DNA of 64,000 bases from an uncultured Winogradskyella sp. (GTDB lineage Bacteria; Bacteroidota; Bacteroidia; Flavobacteriales; Flavobacteriaceae), in the NCBI RefSeq assembly GCF_947496485.1, contig NZ_CANMCZ010000001.1, positions 553,596 to 617,595 on the forward strand, in the 5' to 3' direction. The position numbers and the translations under genes are program-made. Below, one piece after another: positions 38,226 to 47,256 of the stretch (position 1 is the first letter of the stretch; every line of letters begins with the position of its first letter). The notes under the pieces were generated by a model. It made no database searches. It was not told where the DNA came from and saw only the letters and a list, made by a program, of their open reading frames with translations.

Positions 38226-39293
38226 ATGAGTCATAATATCAAACCTGGAGTTGCAACAGGAAGAGAAGTACAAAATATTTTCAAATTAGCAAAAGAGAAA
38301 GGTTTTGCCTTACCAGCTGTAAATGTTATTGGATCTAACACTATAAATGGTGTTTTAGAAACTGCAAAAGCATTAAATGCACCAGTGATAATTCAATTTT
38401 CAAATGGTGGTGCACAATTTAATGCTGGAAAAGGCTTAAGTAATGAAAATCAGAAAGCTGCTATTGCAGGTTCTGTTGCTGGTGCAAAACATGTGCACCA
38501 AATGGCAGAAGCTTACGGAGTACCTGTTATTTTACATACAGACCACTGTGCCAAGAAATTATTACCTTGGATAGATGGTTTATTAGATGCTAGTGAACAA
38601 CATTTTAAAGAAACAGGAAAACCTCTTTACAGTTCGCACATGATTGATTTATCTGAAGAACCAATCGAAGAGAACATAGAGATTTGTAAGCAATATTTAG
38701 CTCGTATGAGTAAAATGGGTATGACTTTAGAAATTGAACTTGGTATTACAGGTGGTGAGGAAGATGGTGTAGATAATAGTGATGTTGACGCTTCAAAGTT
38801 ATACACTCAACCAGAAGAAGTTGCTTATGCTTATGAAGAGTTAAGTAAAGTGAGTGACCAATTTACTATAGCTGCAGCCTTTGGTAATGTCCATGGTGTA
38901 TACAGACCCGGTAATGTGAAATTAACTCCAAAAATCTTAAAAAACTCTCAAGATCATATCACTGAAAAATACGGTGTTGGGCATAATCATATAGATTTCG
39001 TATTTCATGGAGGATCAGGTTCAACATTAGAAGAAATAAGAGAAGGTATTAGCTACGGTGTTATTAAAATGAATATTGATACTGATATGCAATGGGCTTT
39101 TTTAAGCGGTGTTAGAGATTATATACAAGACAAAAAAGACTACTTACAAACTCAAATTGGCAATCCTGATGGTGATGATGTCCCTAACAAAAAATATTAT
39201 GATCCGCGCGTTTGGTTACGTAAAGGTGAAGATGCCTTTGTTGAGAGACTTAAGAAGGCTTTTGAAGATTTAAATAATGTTGACACTTTATAA
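38226..39293 (+). CDS. fbaA: Class II fructose-bisphosphate aldolase
   Basis: A 355-residue zinc-dependent aldolase of glycolysis and gluconeogenesis. Zn ligands are visible in LHTDHCAKKLLPW, in the NVHGVYRPG segment and in FHGGSGST. The ELGITGGEEDGVDNS loop is typical of the long class IIA group. Length is normal. It has its own promoter box and a terminator after it. Confidence 0.96.
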   Translation: MSHNIKPGVATGREVQNIFKLAKEKGFALPAVNVIGSNTINGVLETAKALNAPVIIQFSNGGAQFNAGKGLSNENQKAAIAGSVAGAKHVHQMAEAYGVPVILHTDHCAKKLLPWIDGLLDASEQHFKETGKPLYSSHMIDLSEEPIEENIEICKQYLARMSKMGMTLEIELGITGGEEDGVDNSDVDASKLYTQPEEVAYAYEELSKVSDQFTIAAAFGNVHGVYRPGNVKLTPKILKNSQDHITEKYGVGHNHIDFVFHGGSGSTLEEIREGISYGVIKMNIDTDMQWAFLSGVRDYIQDKKDYLQTQIGNPDGDDVPNKKYYDPRVWLRKGEDAFVERLKKAFEDLNNVDTL

Positions 39294-39310
39294 AAAGTAT
39301 TCGAATTAAT

Positions 39311-39355
39311 AAAACCCATTACAACTCAAAATCAGAGTTTTAATGGGTTTTTATT
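39311..39355 (+). terminator. Intrinsic terminator after fbaA
   Basis: AAAACCCATT (39311-39320) pairs with AATGGGTTTT (from 39342), with an inner short stem, followed by T-rich sequence. Confidence 0.75.
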
Positions 39356-39429
39356 TGTCCTAAAATTTTGCTTTCTAAACCTATTATACATTTTTGGGTT
39401 TAATAATAAAGTAGTAATTTTATATGTTT

Positions 39430-39437
39430 TACATTTG
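39430..39437 (+). promoter_or_regulatory. -7 box for accD
   Basis: TACATTTG (followed by CA) matches the -7 consensus, giving a leader of about 70 bases before the accD ATG. Confidence 0.6.
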
Positions 39438-39513
39438 CACCCTAACAACTAACTAAAACCTCCGGTTAAAGATTTTTATATCTTAAATCGTGAATTTAAA
39501 ACTGTAAATCAAT

Positions 39514-40374
39514 ATGGCTTGGTTTAAAAGAAAAGATAAAGGCATTCAAACCTCTACTGAGGAAAAAAAAGACACTCCTAAAGGTCTTTGGTATAAATCT
39601 CCTACAGGAAAAATAATAGATACTAAAGAACTCGAACAAAATTTTTACGTAAGTCCAGAAGATGGATACCATGTAAGAATTGGAAGTGCAGAGTATTTTG
39701 AAATTCTATTTGACGACAATAAATTTAAAGAGTTAGATGCTAATTTGTCTTCTAAAGATCCATTAAAGTTTGAAGACACAAAAAAATATCCAGACCGATT
39801 AAAAGCAGCACAAACAAAAACGCACCTCAAAGATGCGGTAAGGACAGCAGTGGGTAAATCCAATGGACAAGACTTAGTAATTGCATGTATGGATTTTGCC
39901 TTTATTGGTGGTTCTATGGGAAGTGTTGTAGGCGAAAAAATTGCGAGAGCTGCGGACTATGCTTTAAAAAAGAAAACACCATTTATGATTATCAGTAAAT
40001 CTGGTGGAGCACGTATGATGGAAGCTGCCTTATCCTTAATGCAATTAGCTAAAACTTCAGCAAAATTAGCACAATTAGCAGATGCTAAAATACCATACAT
40101 ATCACTTTGTACTGATCCAACTACAGGTGGTACAACAGCATCGTTTGCGATGTTAGGAGATATTAATATTGCTGAACCTGGAGCTTTAATTGGTTTCGCT
40201 GGGCCACGCGTGGTTAGAGACACTACTGGCAAAGAATTACCTGAGGGTTTTCAAACCTCAGAATTTTTATTAGAACATGGTTTCCTAGATTTTATAACAC
40301 ATCGTAAAGATTTAAAAAACAAGATTAATCTATATATTGATTTAATAAAAAATCAACCTCTTAGAGTTTCATAA
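39514..40374 (+). CDS. accD: Acetyl-CoA carboxylase carboxyltransferase beta, lacking zinc ribbon
   Basis: A 286-residue beta subunit of carboxyltransferase, which with AccA moves CO2 from biotin to acetyl-CoA for fatty-acid synthesis. The crotonase-fold core is clear: [33 protein letters not shown] and [16 protein letters not shown]. The N-terminal zinc ribbon usually has two CPxC pairs. Here the equivalent positions read YKSPTGK (about 27-33) and YVSPEDGY (about 45-52), with no cysteines. I recall this as a feature of Flavobacteria, so the gene is not broken. The next gene starts 11 bases later. Confidence 0.94.
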   Translation: MAWFKRKDKGIQTSTEEKKDTPKGLWYKSPTGKIIDTKELEQNFYVSPEDGYHVRIGSAEYFEILFDDNKFKELDANLSSKDPLKFEDTKKYPDRLKAAQTKTHLKDAVRTAVGKSNGQDLVIACMDFAFIGGSMGSVVGEKIARAADYALKKKTPFMIISKSGGARMMEAALSLMQLAKTSAKLAQLADAKIPYISLCTDPTTGGTTASFAMLGDINIAEPGALIGFAGPRVVRDTTGKELPEGFQTSEFLLEHGFLDFITHRKDLKNKINLYIDLIKNQPLRVS

Positions 40375-40385
40375 AGCTTTTAAAA

Positions 40386-40919
40386 ATGAGACGTTATAGC
40401 CTTATTGTTATTACTGTAATATGTTGTCTAAATCTTATTTCTTGTAAGCAAGATGATGGTATTACTCTAACGCCTATAACTGACGATTTTTCTGCAATTG
40501 TCAATATAACTTCTACAAGTTTTTTAGATGAAGATCAGCGCTTCGCTAGCTACGCTCCTTTAGATATCAGTATCAATGATACGATAGAAGAAAATCAAGA
40601 TTTTATAATTGAAGCTAGGTTAAATAAGCTTTCCTATGAAATCACTAATTATAATGGTGATTCTCAAACTACCCTAACTGATGCCGTTATAATAATTGGA
40701 GGAATATCTATTGAAATTGACGATTTAGTTATTCAAAATAATCTTAATACGGAAAATCATATAGTTGATAGATATCTTTTAAACAATATAGCTTACAATT
40801 TTGAAAATAGTACTTCAATTAATACTTTAATTACTGGACAGCTTAGTGACACATCAGTAAGTTTTGATGTTATTATTAGGATGAACATCACTGTAGGTAT
40901 TGACGATTTTGATGATTAA
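40386..40919 (+). CDS. Lipoprotein of unknown function
   Basis: A 177-residue lipoprotein; the signal ends at Cys20 (LNLISCKQDDG). The KQDD after Cys resembles the surface-export signal of Bacteroidetes lipoproteins. The mature part is an all-beta, acidic, Asn-rich domain with no recognised motif. It starts 11 bases after accD and may be read through from it, although a functional link is not implied. Confidence 0.65.
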   Translation: MRRYSLIVITVICCLNLISCKQDDGITLTPITDDFSAIVNITSTSFLDEDQRFASYAPLDISINDTIEENQDFIIEARLNKLSYEITNYNGDSQTTLTDAVIIIGGISIEIDDLVIQNNLNTENHIVDRYLLNNIAYNFENSTSINTLITGQLSDTSVSFDVIIRMNITVGIDDFDD

Positions 40920-40925
40920 TAATAA

Positions 40926-40950
40926 AAAAGCGAGCCTTTTGGCTCGCTTA
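40926..40950 (-). terminator. Terminator, minus-strand oriented
   Basis: GCGAGCC-TTTT-GGCTCGC (40930-40947) is a perfect 7-base GC-rich stem. The T run lies on the minus-strand side, so it mainly ends the minus-strand gene at 40977. It may also limit readthrough from the plus-strand lipoprotein gene. Confidence 0.8.
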
Positions 40951-40976
40951 TCACTCCAATCAACCAAAACTAATAA

Positions 40977-41819
40977 CTAATTTAAAGTTATCGGTATTTC
41001 TGTGCCATTATTAAAAGTAAATGTTGCTTGGTTATCACAATCACCATCTCCAAAATCAAATAAACCTCCAAAGTTAGTGCGTTGTACATCAAAAGTTCCA
41101 CTAACAAAATAAGTGCAAATTACTTCTCTACGTAAGGGTATAATAACTTCATAGGTATGTGTATTTCCATTTACAAAAGTAGCTGTCCAGTTACCTGTAA
41201 TTTCAAAAACATTATCACTAAAAATACCACTACCAAAACCTTCAATCCATTCTCTAATTCTCGTACCTTCTCTAGAAGCTTGCACACCGTTTGGCCATAT
41301 TACAGTAATATCTAAGCTATGTGTAAATTGCGGATTACCATTTTCGTTAGATAGTTCTTTAAGAATAGAACGACTGGCAATAATATTTTTAGCGTCAAAA
41401 TAAAAATCTATCAAATTATAGTTAATCATAATTTGCTGCGCTTCAGGATCTCTTGTGTAATCGAATACGATTTGTCCTTTCAGTAAGTGGCCACGTACAA
41501 TACAACCATCAGCACCAAAATCTATAGTAACTTGTCTGTAACCTTGCTCGGCAACAACTGTAATTGTAACACAATCTGGAATATCTCGGCTTTGAGCGCT
41601 TCGATTCGCCAAATTAGATTCTTCTTCCTCGTAGGCTTCAATAACTAGTTCTCCTAAAACATTGTCAATCTCGTCAATCTCAGCAGAACGCTGTACTTCT
41701 TGTGTGTCTTCGAGCTGATTCTCTGTTTCTGTAGTGTTATCCTCACTACAAGATGTAAAGATTAAACCTAAAACCAAAAGGCTTAAAACTGCACTTTTAA
41801 ATGAATTAAAACTTTTCAT
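40977..41819 (-). CDS. Surface-type lipoprotein, unknown
   Basis: A 280-residue lipoprotein with signal ending at Cys24 (GLIFTSCSEDN). The acidic residues after Cys suggest surface export. An acidic linker (about residues 25-60) precedes a beta-rich domain with a few Cys (RDIPDCVTITVV, FGADGCIVRG, EVICTYFVSG, GDGDCDNQ), possibly two disulphides. No recognised enzyme motif. It is convergent with the lipoprotein at 40386. Confidence 0.65.
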   Translation of the reverse strand: MKSFNSFKSAVLSLLVLGLIFTSCSEDNTTETENQLEDTQEVQRSAEIDEIDNVLGELVIEAYEEEESNLANRSAQSRDIPDCVTITVVAEQGYRQVTIDFGADGCIVRGHLLKGQIVFDYTRDPEAQQIMINYNLIDFYFDAKNIIASRSILKELSNENGNPQFTHSLDITVIWPNGVQASREGTRIREWIEGFGSGIFSDNVFEITGNWTATFVNGNTHTYEVIIPLRREVICTYFVSGTFDVQRTNFGGLFDFGDGDCDNQATFTFNNGTEIPITLN

Positions 41820-41892
41820 GATTACTTTTTTTAATGTTAATATAGTGTTAAGACCACTGTATCTACAAAAGGTTTAATCATGAAGAAAAAAA

Positions 41893-42999
41893 TTATCCTT
41901 TTTTAAAATAAATTGAAAACTCTGTACCTACATCTACTTGACTCGAAACCTCGACTCTGCCGCCTAAAGATTCAATATGGTTTTTTGTTATAAAAAGTCC
42001 AATACCAATGGCATCTGCATTAGAGTGAAATGTTTTGTAGATCTCAAAAAGCTTATCTCCAAACTTGTCTAAATCTATTCCCAAACCGTTATCTTTTATT
42101 TTAAGTACTACAAAGTCATCCTCAATACGAGAAGTCAACTCTATAATGGGTATTCTTTTTTCAGATTTATACTTAATGGCATTGGTAAGAAAGTTAAGAA
42201 TAATACTATCAAGATAAGCTGGGATTGCTTTAACAGAAATATTTTCATCAATTTCGTTATATATTGTAGCCTCTGCATTCTGAGCCATTGCGATAATGTT
42301 GTATGTAGCTTTTTCTACATAATCATATAAATTAAGGATTTCCATTTTAGAATCTTCAATTTCTTTGATTTTAGCAACTTGCGTTAAATGCGAAACCGTT
42401 TCTTGTAAGTTTTCAATAGCTTTTTTTAAAAGTTGAAAGTTTTCATTTGTGTTGAGATTAGAAAAATCTTCTTCTAAAAACTCTGTAAGTGAAGATAAAT
42501 TACCTGAATGAGATCTCAAATTATGGGTTACTATATCAGCAAAAGATGTCAATCTTTCATTTTGCTCCTGAGCAACACTAAGCATAGCTTTCAATTTGTC
42601 TTGGTTCTTTTGTCTATTGGTAACATCAGAAAATTGCCAAATCATATGAGGTCTGTCCTCTTTAAAATAGACTAAAGAAACATAAATTAAAACCCAAATT
42701 ATAGAACCATCTTTATGAAAATACCTTTGTTTAACACGATATTTATCAATCTCGCCGCTGATAAGCTTTTCATATTTTTGTTCATGAACACCGAGATCTT
42801 CAATAAAAATGATATTATTAATATCCATATTAAAAAGCTCCCACCTTGAGTAACCAAAAATTTCGCAGACACTTTCATTTACTTTCAGCCAATCACCATC
42901 TAAATTTACAATAGCTATACCGTTGTAAGTATTGTTAAAAATTCGTTCTAGAACGTCATAGGCGTTAAAGAAGTTACGTTGCGGTTTCGTTACTTTCAT
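41893..42999 (-). CDS. PAS-domain sensor histidine kinase, soluble
   Basis: A 368-residue cytoplasmic kinase with no membrane helix. One PAS domain with a PAC extension covers about residues 15-130, then a dimerisation/His domain with phosphoacceptor H159 (DIVTHNLRSHSGN). The ATPase domain has the N box NFLTNAIKYKS and G boxes DNGLGID and GIGLFITKNHIESLGG. The signal may be a small ligand or redox change sensed by PAS. No response regulator lies beside it, so it is an orphan. Confidence 0.92.
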   Translation of the reverse strand: MKVTKPQRNFFNAYDVLERIFNNTYNGIAIVNLDGDWLKVNESVCEIFGYSRWELFNMDINNIIFIEDLGVHEQKYEKLISGEIDKYRVKQRYFHKDGSIIWVLIYVSLVYFKEDRPHMIWQFSDVTNRQKNQDKLKAMLSVAQEQNERLTSFADIVTHNLRSHSGNLSSLTEFLEEDFSNLNTNENFQLLKKAIENLQETVSHLTQVAKIKEIEDSKMEILNLYDYVEKATYNIIAMAQNAEATIYNEIDENISVKAIPAYLDSIILNFLTNAIKYKSEKRIPIIELTSRIEDDFVVLKIKDNGLGIDLDKFGDKLFEIYKTFHSNADAIGIGLFITKNHIESLGGRVEVSSQVDVGTEFSIYFKKG

Positions 43000-43128
43000 A
43001 CATACAATTTAACAGGATTAATTAGTGATAGCTATTAAATTCGTATAGGGTTGGTTGAATAAGAATTATTTTTTATCTCATTCAACATCAAAAAGTTACG
43101 AAAAAAATCGCAAATCACAAAAAAACAC

Positions 43129-43136
43129 TATATTTG
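43129..43136 (+). promoter_or_regulatory. -7 box for rpsO
   Basis: TATATTTG (followed by C) matches the -7 consensus, giving a leader of about 50 bases before the S15 ATG. Confidence 0.65.
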
Positions 43137-43141
43137 CCGCT

Positions 43142-43158
43142 CGAAAGAAAGGCTTTCG
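43142..43158 (+). promoter_or_regulatory. Hairpin at the predicted 5' end of rpsO mRNA
   Basis: CGAAAG-AAAGG-CTTTCG forms a perfect 6-base stem right after the predicted transcription start. It could be a stability hairpin or an S15 autoregulatory site; S15 is known to control its own mRNA in several bacteria. Confidence 0.45.
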
Positions 43159-43190
43159 TGTACATAACAATCATTTACAATAATATTAGC

Positions 43191-43460
43191 ATGTATTTAG
43201 ACTCAAAAGGAAAAGAAAAACTTTTCAAAAAACATGGTAAAGATGCAAAAGATACTGGTTCTGCTGAAGGACAGATAGCATTATTTACTGCAAGAATTAA
43301 TCACTTAACAGAACACTTAAAAAGAAATCGTAAAGATTATAACACTGAGCGTTCATTAGTAAAATTAGTAGGTAAGCGTAGAGCTTTATTAGACTACTTA
43401 ACTAAGAAAGATATCTTAAGATATCGTGCCATAGTAAAAGAATTAGGATTAAGAAAATAA
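43191..43460 (+). CDS. rpsO: 30S ribosomal protein S15
   Basis: An 89-residue S15 that binds 16S rRNA early in 30S assembly. Typical segments are visible: DTGSAEGQIALFTARINHLTEHL and KLVGKRRALLDYLTKKD. The ATG at 43191 gives the normal length; the open frame upstream (from 43134) starts at the promoter and is not coding. It precedes pnp, the usual order in many bacteria, but a terminator separates the two. Confidence 0.97.
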   Translation: MYLDSKGKEKLFKKHGKDAKDTGSAEGQIALFTARINHLTEHLKRNRKDYNTERSLVKLVGKRRALLDYLTKKDILRYRAIVKELGLRK

Positions 43461-43469
43461 TCTCAATAA

Positions 43470-43500
43470 AAAGACCACGTTTTTTAGCGTGGTTTTTTAT
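43470..43500 (+). terminator. Intrinsic terminator after rpsO
   Basis: ACCACG (43474-43479) pairs with CGTGGT (43488-43493), followed by a T run. It may be partial, letting some readthrough to pnp. Confidence 0.7.
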
Positions 43501-43548
43501 TTTATATAACGCAATCGAAAGCGTCTAAAATTCGAATTATGAATAAGC

Positions 43549-43571
43549 AGATTCTGATATAAGTTCAGAAT
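43549..43571. repeat. 23-base palindromic repeat, copy 2
   Basis: The element reads AGATTCTGA-TAT-AAGTTCAGAAT in the rpsO-pnp gap. The arms ATTCTGA and TCAGAAT pair perfectly (7 bases). It differs from the copy at 881-903 only in the three central bases. Confidence 0.6.
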
Positions 43572-43647
43572 TAATAGTTTTTCATTGGTCATACAACTAC
43601 TACACAACAACACAACGACCATTGTTTAATTAGAATTAAAAAAATTT

Positions 43648-45897
43648 ATGATTCCAAAGACATTTAGAGAGGTCATTGACCTAGGTGATGGTAGAGAAAT
43701 TTCTATCGAAACCGGAAAATTGGCAAAACAAGCGCATGGAAGCGTTGTTGTGCAATCAGGAAAATGTATGTTATTATGTACAGTAGTTTCCAATTATAGA
43801 CAAAGTCCAGTAGACTTTTTACCACTTACGGTAGATTACAGGGAAAAATTTGCTGCTGCTGGTCGTTACCCAGGAGGTTTCTTTAAAAGAGAAGCAAGAC
43901 CAAGTGATGGTGAAGTATTAACAATGCGTTTAGTGGACAGAGTTTTACGTCCATTATTCCCAAAAGATTACCATTCTGAAACTCAGGTGATGATTCAATT
44001 AATGTCTCATGATCCAGAGGTTATGCCAGATGCTATGGCAGGATTAGCAGCTTCTGCTGCGATTCAATTATCAGATTTTCCATTTGAATGTCCAATATCT
44101 GAAGCAAGAGTTGGTCGTATTAATGGAGAGTTCATAATCAACCCAACACTTTCGCAATTAGAAGAATCTGATTTAGATATGATGATTGGTGCTTCTGCCG
44201 ATTCAGTAATGATGGTAGAAGGTGAAATGGATGAAATTTCTGAAGAAGAAATGGCAGATGCAATTAAGTTTGCACACGAAGCTATTAAAGTACAATGTGC
44301 TGCTCAAGTGAGATTAGCTGAAGCATTCGGAAAGAAACAAGTTCGTGAATATGAAGGAGAAAGAGAAGATGAAGATTTAGCAAAGAAAATTCACGATATG
44401 GCTTACGATAAAGTGTATGCTATTGCAAAAGCTGGATCTGCTAAACATGAAAGAAGTGCTGCTTTTGAAGAAATAAAGGAAGAAATAAAAGCCACGTTTT
44501 CTGAAGAAGAATTAGAAGATTTTGGTGATTTAGTTTCTAAATATTACCGCAAAGCTGAAAAAGCTGCAATTAGAGATTTAACCCTAAATGAAGGTTTACG
44601 TTTAGATGGTCGTAAGACTACTGAGATTAGACCAATTTGGTGTGAAGTAGATTACTTACCATCAACACATGGCTCTTCAATCTTTACGCGTGGAGAAACT
44701 CAAGCTTTAGCAACTGTAACTTTAGGAACATCTAGAGATGCTAACCAAATAGATATGCCATCTCAAGAAGGTGAAGAGCGTTTCTATTTACATTATAATT
44801 TCCCTCCATTTTGTACTGGTGAGGCAAGACCTATCCGTGGAACATCTCGTAGAGAAGTTGGACATGGTAATTTAGCGCAACGGGCTTTAAAAGGAATGAT
44901 TCCTGAAGATTGTCCTTACACAGTGCGTATAGTATCTGAAGTTTTAGAATCTAACGGTTCGTCTTCTATGGCGACAGTATGTTCTGGTACTATGGCATTA
45001 ATGGATGCTGGTGTACAAATGAAAAAACCAGTTTCTGGTATTGCCATGGGATTAATTTCTGATGCTGATTCTGGAAAATACGCTGTATTATCTGATATCT
45101 TAGGTGATGAAGATCACCTAGGAGATATGGATTTTAAAGTAACTGGTACTGCTGATGGTATTACGGCTTGCCAAATGGATATTAAAGTAAAAGGATTATC
45201 ATACGAGATTTTGGTGAATGCACTAAAACAAGCTCGTGATGGTCGTTTACATATCCTAGAGAAATTGACTGATACTATTGCAACACCAAATGCAGATGTA
45301 AAAGATCATGCTCCTACTATGATCACAAGACGCATTCCTAACGAATTTATTGGAGCCTTAATTGGACCTGGTGGAAAAGTGATTCAGGAAATGCAAAAAG
45401 AAACTGAAACTACTATCGTAATCAATGAAGATCCTGTAACTGAAGAAGGTATTGTTGAAATTTTAGGTGTTGGTAAAAAAGGTATTGATGCTGTAATGGC
45501 AAAAATTGATTCTTTATTATTTAAGCCTGAAGTAGGAAGCGTTTACGAAGTAAAAGTAATTAAAATGTTAGATTTTGGAGCTGTTGTAGAATATACAGAA
45601 GCACCAGGAAACGAAGTTTTATTACATGTAAGTGAATTAGCTTGGGAACGTACTGAAAATGTATCTGATGTTGTAAACATGGGAGATGTTTTTGATGTAA
45701 AGTACTTCGGAGTAGATTCTAGAACACGTAAAGAGAAAGTTTCTCGTAAAGCAATTTTACCAAAACCAGAAGGTTATGTAGCAAGACCACCAAGAGATAA
45801 TAACAATCGTGGTCGCGATAACAGAGGTAGAGATAATCGTGGACGTGATAATCGTAGAGACGATCGTAAGCCTAGAGAAGATAAGAAAGAAGACTAA
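43648..45897 (+). CDS. pnp: Polyribonucleotide nucleotidyltransferase
   Basis: A 749-residue PNPase, a 3'-to-5' phosphorolytic RNase in mRNA decay. Two RNase PH domains (about 1-235 and 310-545) are joined by a helical linker; the second carries the active-site region ([31 protein letters not shown]). A KH domain ([14 protein letters not shown], near 570) and an S1 domain (about 625-700) follow. The C-terminal tail has an RGRDN motif repeated three times, unlike the usual proteobacterial tail. A long leader of about 150 bases could carry autoregulation. Confidence 0.97.
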   Translation: MIPKTFREVIDLGDGREISIETGKLAKQAHGSVVVQSGKCMLLCTVVSNYRQSPVDFLPLTVDYREKFAAAGRYPGGFFKREARPSDGEVLTMRLVDRVLRPLFPKDYHSETQVMIQLMSHDPEVMPDAMAGLAASAAIQLSDFPFECPISEARVGRINGEFIINPTLSQLEESDLDMMIGASADSVMMVEGEMDEISEEEMADAIKFAHEAIKVQCAAQVRLAEAFGKKQVREYEGEREDEDLAKKIHDMAYDKVYAIAKAGSAKHERSAAFEEIKEEIKATFSEEELEDFGDLVSKYYRKAEKAAIRDLTLNEGLRLDGRKTTEIRPIWCEVDYLPSTHGSSIFTRGETQALATVTLGTSRDANQIDMPSQEGEERFYLHYNFPPFCTGEARPIRGTSRREVGHGNLAQRALKGMIPEDCPYTVRIVSEVLESNGSSSMATVCSGTMALMDAGVQMKKPVSGIAMGLISDADSGKYAVLSDILGDEDHLGDMDFKVTGTADGITACQMDIKVKGLSYEILVNALKQARDGRLHILEKLTDTIATPNADVKDHAPTMITRRIPNEFIGALIGPGGKVIQEMQKETETTIVINEDPVTEEGIVEILGVGKKGIDAVMAKIDSLLFKPEVGSVYEVKVIKMLDFGAVVEYTEAPGNEVLLHVSELAWERTENVSDVVNMGDVFDVKYFGVDSRTRKEKVSRKAILPKPEGYVARPPRDNNNRGRDNRGRDNRGRDNRRDDRKPREDKKED

Positions 45898-45910
45898 TTC
45901 TTTTTAAATC

Positions 45911-45953
45911 TAGAAAAAAACTGCTTCATAAAATGAAGCAGTTTTTTTTTCTA
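45911..45953. terminator. Bidirectional terminator
   Basis: AAAAAAACTGCTTCAT pairs with ATGAAGCAGTTTTTTT around a 3-base loop, between convergent pnp and the lipoprotein gene. Confidence 0.88.
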
Positions 45954-45954
45954 G

Positions 45955-46590
45955 TTATTCATTTACTATTCTGTATTGAATATTGTTTTCAGTATCATCA
46001 AACCCAATTATACCTTGATTAAAATCATAATATATTTTATCTATTGTTGACTCATCATAAAACAAAAAGTTTTCTTCTGTTTCAAAAACTTTTACACTAT
46101 CGTAACTAACATTTCCAATACTCATGCTTTGCAATTCAATATATGGTGATAAAGAGGGCAAACTGATTCTTGAGCAATAGTTACTGTAGGAAGGAATTTT
46201 TAATATAGTTTCTGTTGTCCCATCACTTCTTTTTTCAATTGTGATATGAATCTGGTCGCAATAACCATCTCCTATTTCGGGGAAATTAACATCCATCAAA
46301 TCTAGCCATATAATTATCTGATCAGTATAATATAAGTCTGTTGATGCACCTCCTGCCCAGTTCCATCCACCATTAGACTTTTTGTTTTTATTATAACCCT
46401 TTACTTCAATTTTAACTTCTTCACTTTGCTGGTTCTTGAATGTGATTATTCTATCAATATCTTGATATACAGTTGGAATAAATTTATAATCATTTTTACT
46501 GAATCGATAATACTTTATGTCATCATCTAGGTTAATTTCACAACTACAAATGACTAGTGTGAGAATACAAAAAATCATATTTTTTTTCAT
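45955..46590 (-). CDS. Lipoprotein of unknown function
   Basis: A 211-residue protein with a lipoprotein-like signal (MIFCILTLVICSCEI; lipidated Cys at about 17). The mature part is beta-rich, with NGGWNWAGGAS and a C-terminal acidic region. No family recognised. The gene lies 36 bases downstream of the glycine-zipper protein gene on the same strand, so they are probably one transcript. Confidence 0.6.
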   Translation of the reverse strand: MKKNMIFCILTLVICSCEINLDDDIKYYRFSKNDYKFIPTVYQDIDRIITFKNQQSEEVKIEVKGYNKNKKSNGGWNWAGGASTDLYYTDQIIIWLDLMDVNFPEIGDGYCDQIHITIEKRSDGTTETILKIPSYSNYCSRISLPSLSPYIELQSMSIGNVSYDSVKVFETEENFLFYDESTIDKIYYDFNQGIIGFDDTENNIQYRIVNE

Positions 46591-46626
46591 AATTCAAAGT
46601 GTTAGTTATACATCAGCTTTTACTTT

Positions 46627-47118
46627 TTATTCATTATTTTTTAATATTAAATCTTTAAATAACCCCAATTTTGTTGAGTCCCCATTAATTTCATAGCCTT
46701 TAGAATTTTTAAATAATCCTGTAAGTGTACCTATCACTGTGCCAAAAAATCCACCTAAAATTGTTCCTATTAATGCTCCCTCTGGAGGAGTATAGCTCAA
46801 AAAAGATGAATTATTAGGTGCAGATGCTGCTCCAACAATTGCAAGCGAAGTTCCGCCAATAGCTGCACCTTTTACAACATTATTTCCAAAAGAACGCTTG
46901 GTTCTAATTTTACCAATATCATCTAAAGTGACCTTTATTCTTTTATTCCTTCTAAATAATGTAATTGACTTTTCGGTAATAAAAAGCAGCTTACCTTTTG
47001 CTATTTTCTTTCCTTCTAAATTATAAATCCTTATAAAAACATCCTTGTATTTGGGTTCATTTTGAGAGTACATATTTACACTTATCAATAATACAATTGC
47101 GATAAATAAAGATTTCAT
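46627..47118 (-). CDS. Exported glycine-zipper protein
   Basis: A 163-residue protein with a signal peptide (MKSLFIAIVLLISVNMYSQ). A small beta region (GKLLFITEKSITLFRR) is followed by two Gly/Ala-rich hydrophobic stretches (AAIGGTSLAIVGAAS and LIGTILGGFFGTVIGTL), which form a glycine zipper that could span or pack in a membrane. Unknown function. It is divergent from the HTH regulator gene across 138 bases, which may therefore regulate it. Confidence 0.6.
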   Translation of the reverse strand: MKSLFIAIVLLISVNMYSQNEPKYKDVFIRIYNLEGKKIAKGKLLFITEKSITLFRRNKRIKVTLDDIGKIRTKRSFGNNVVKGAAIGGTSLAIVGAASAPNNSSFLSYTPPEGALIGTILGGFFGTVIGTLTGLFKNSKGYEINGDSTKLGLFKDLILKNNE

Positions 47119-47256
47119 GGTTAAAAAATTTTTAGATTAGCAACTTAAAATTACTTGTAATATTTAAGTTTAAATAAACAATAAAATCGAAATTCAAATA
47201 TATTATTTGTATTTTTTGCAAATATCATAGACTTAATCTTAATTATTTATTGATTT

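Noticed and set aside
39514..40374. accD as a pseudogene because of missing zinc cysteines
   Set aside because: The frame is intact at normal length and the catalytic core is complete.
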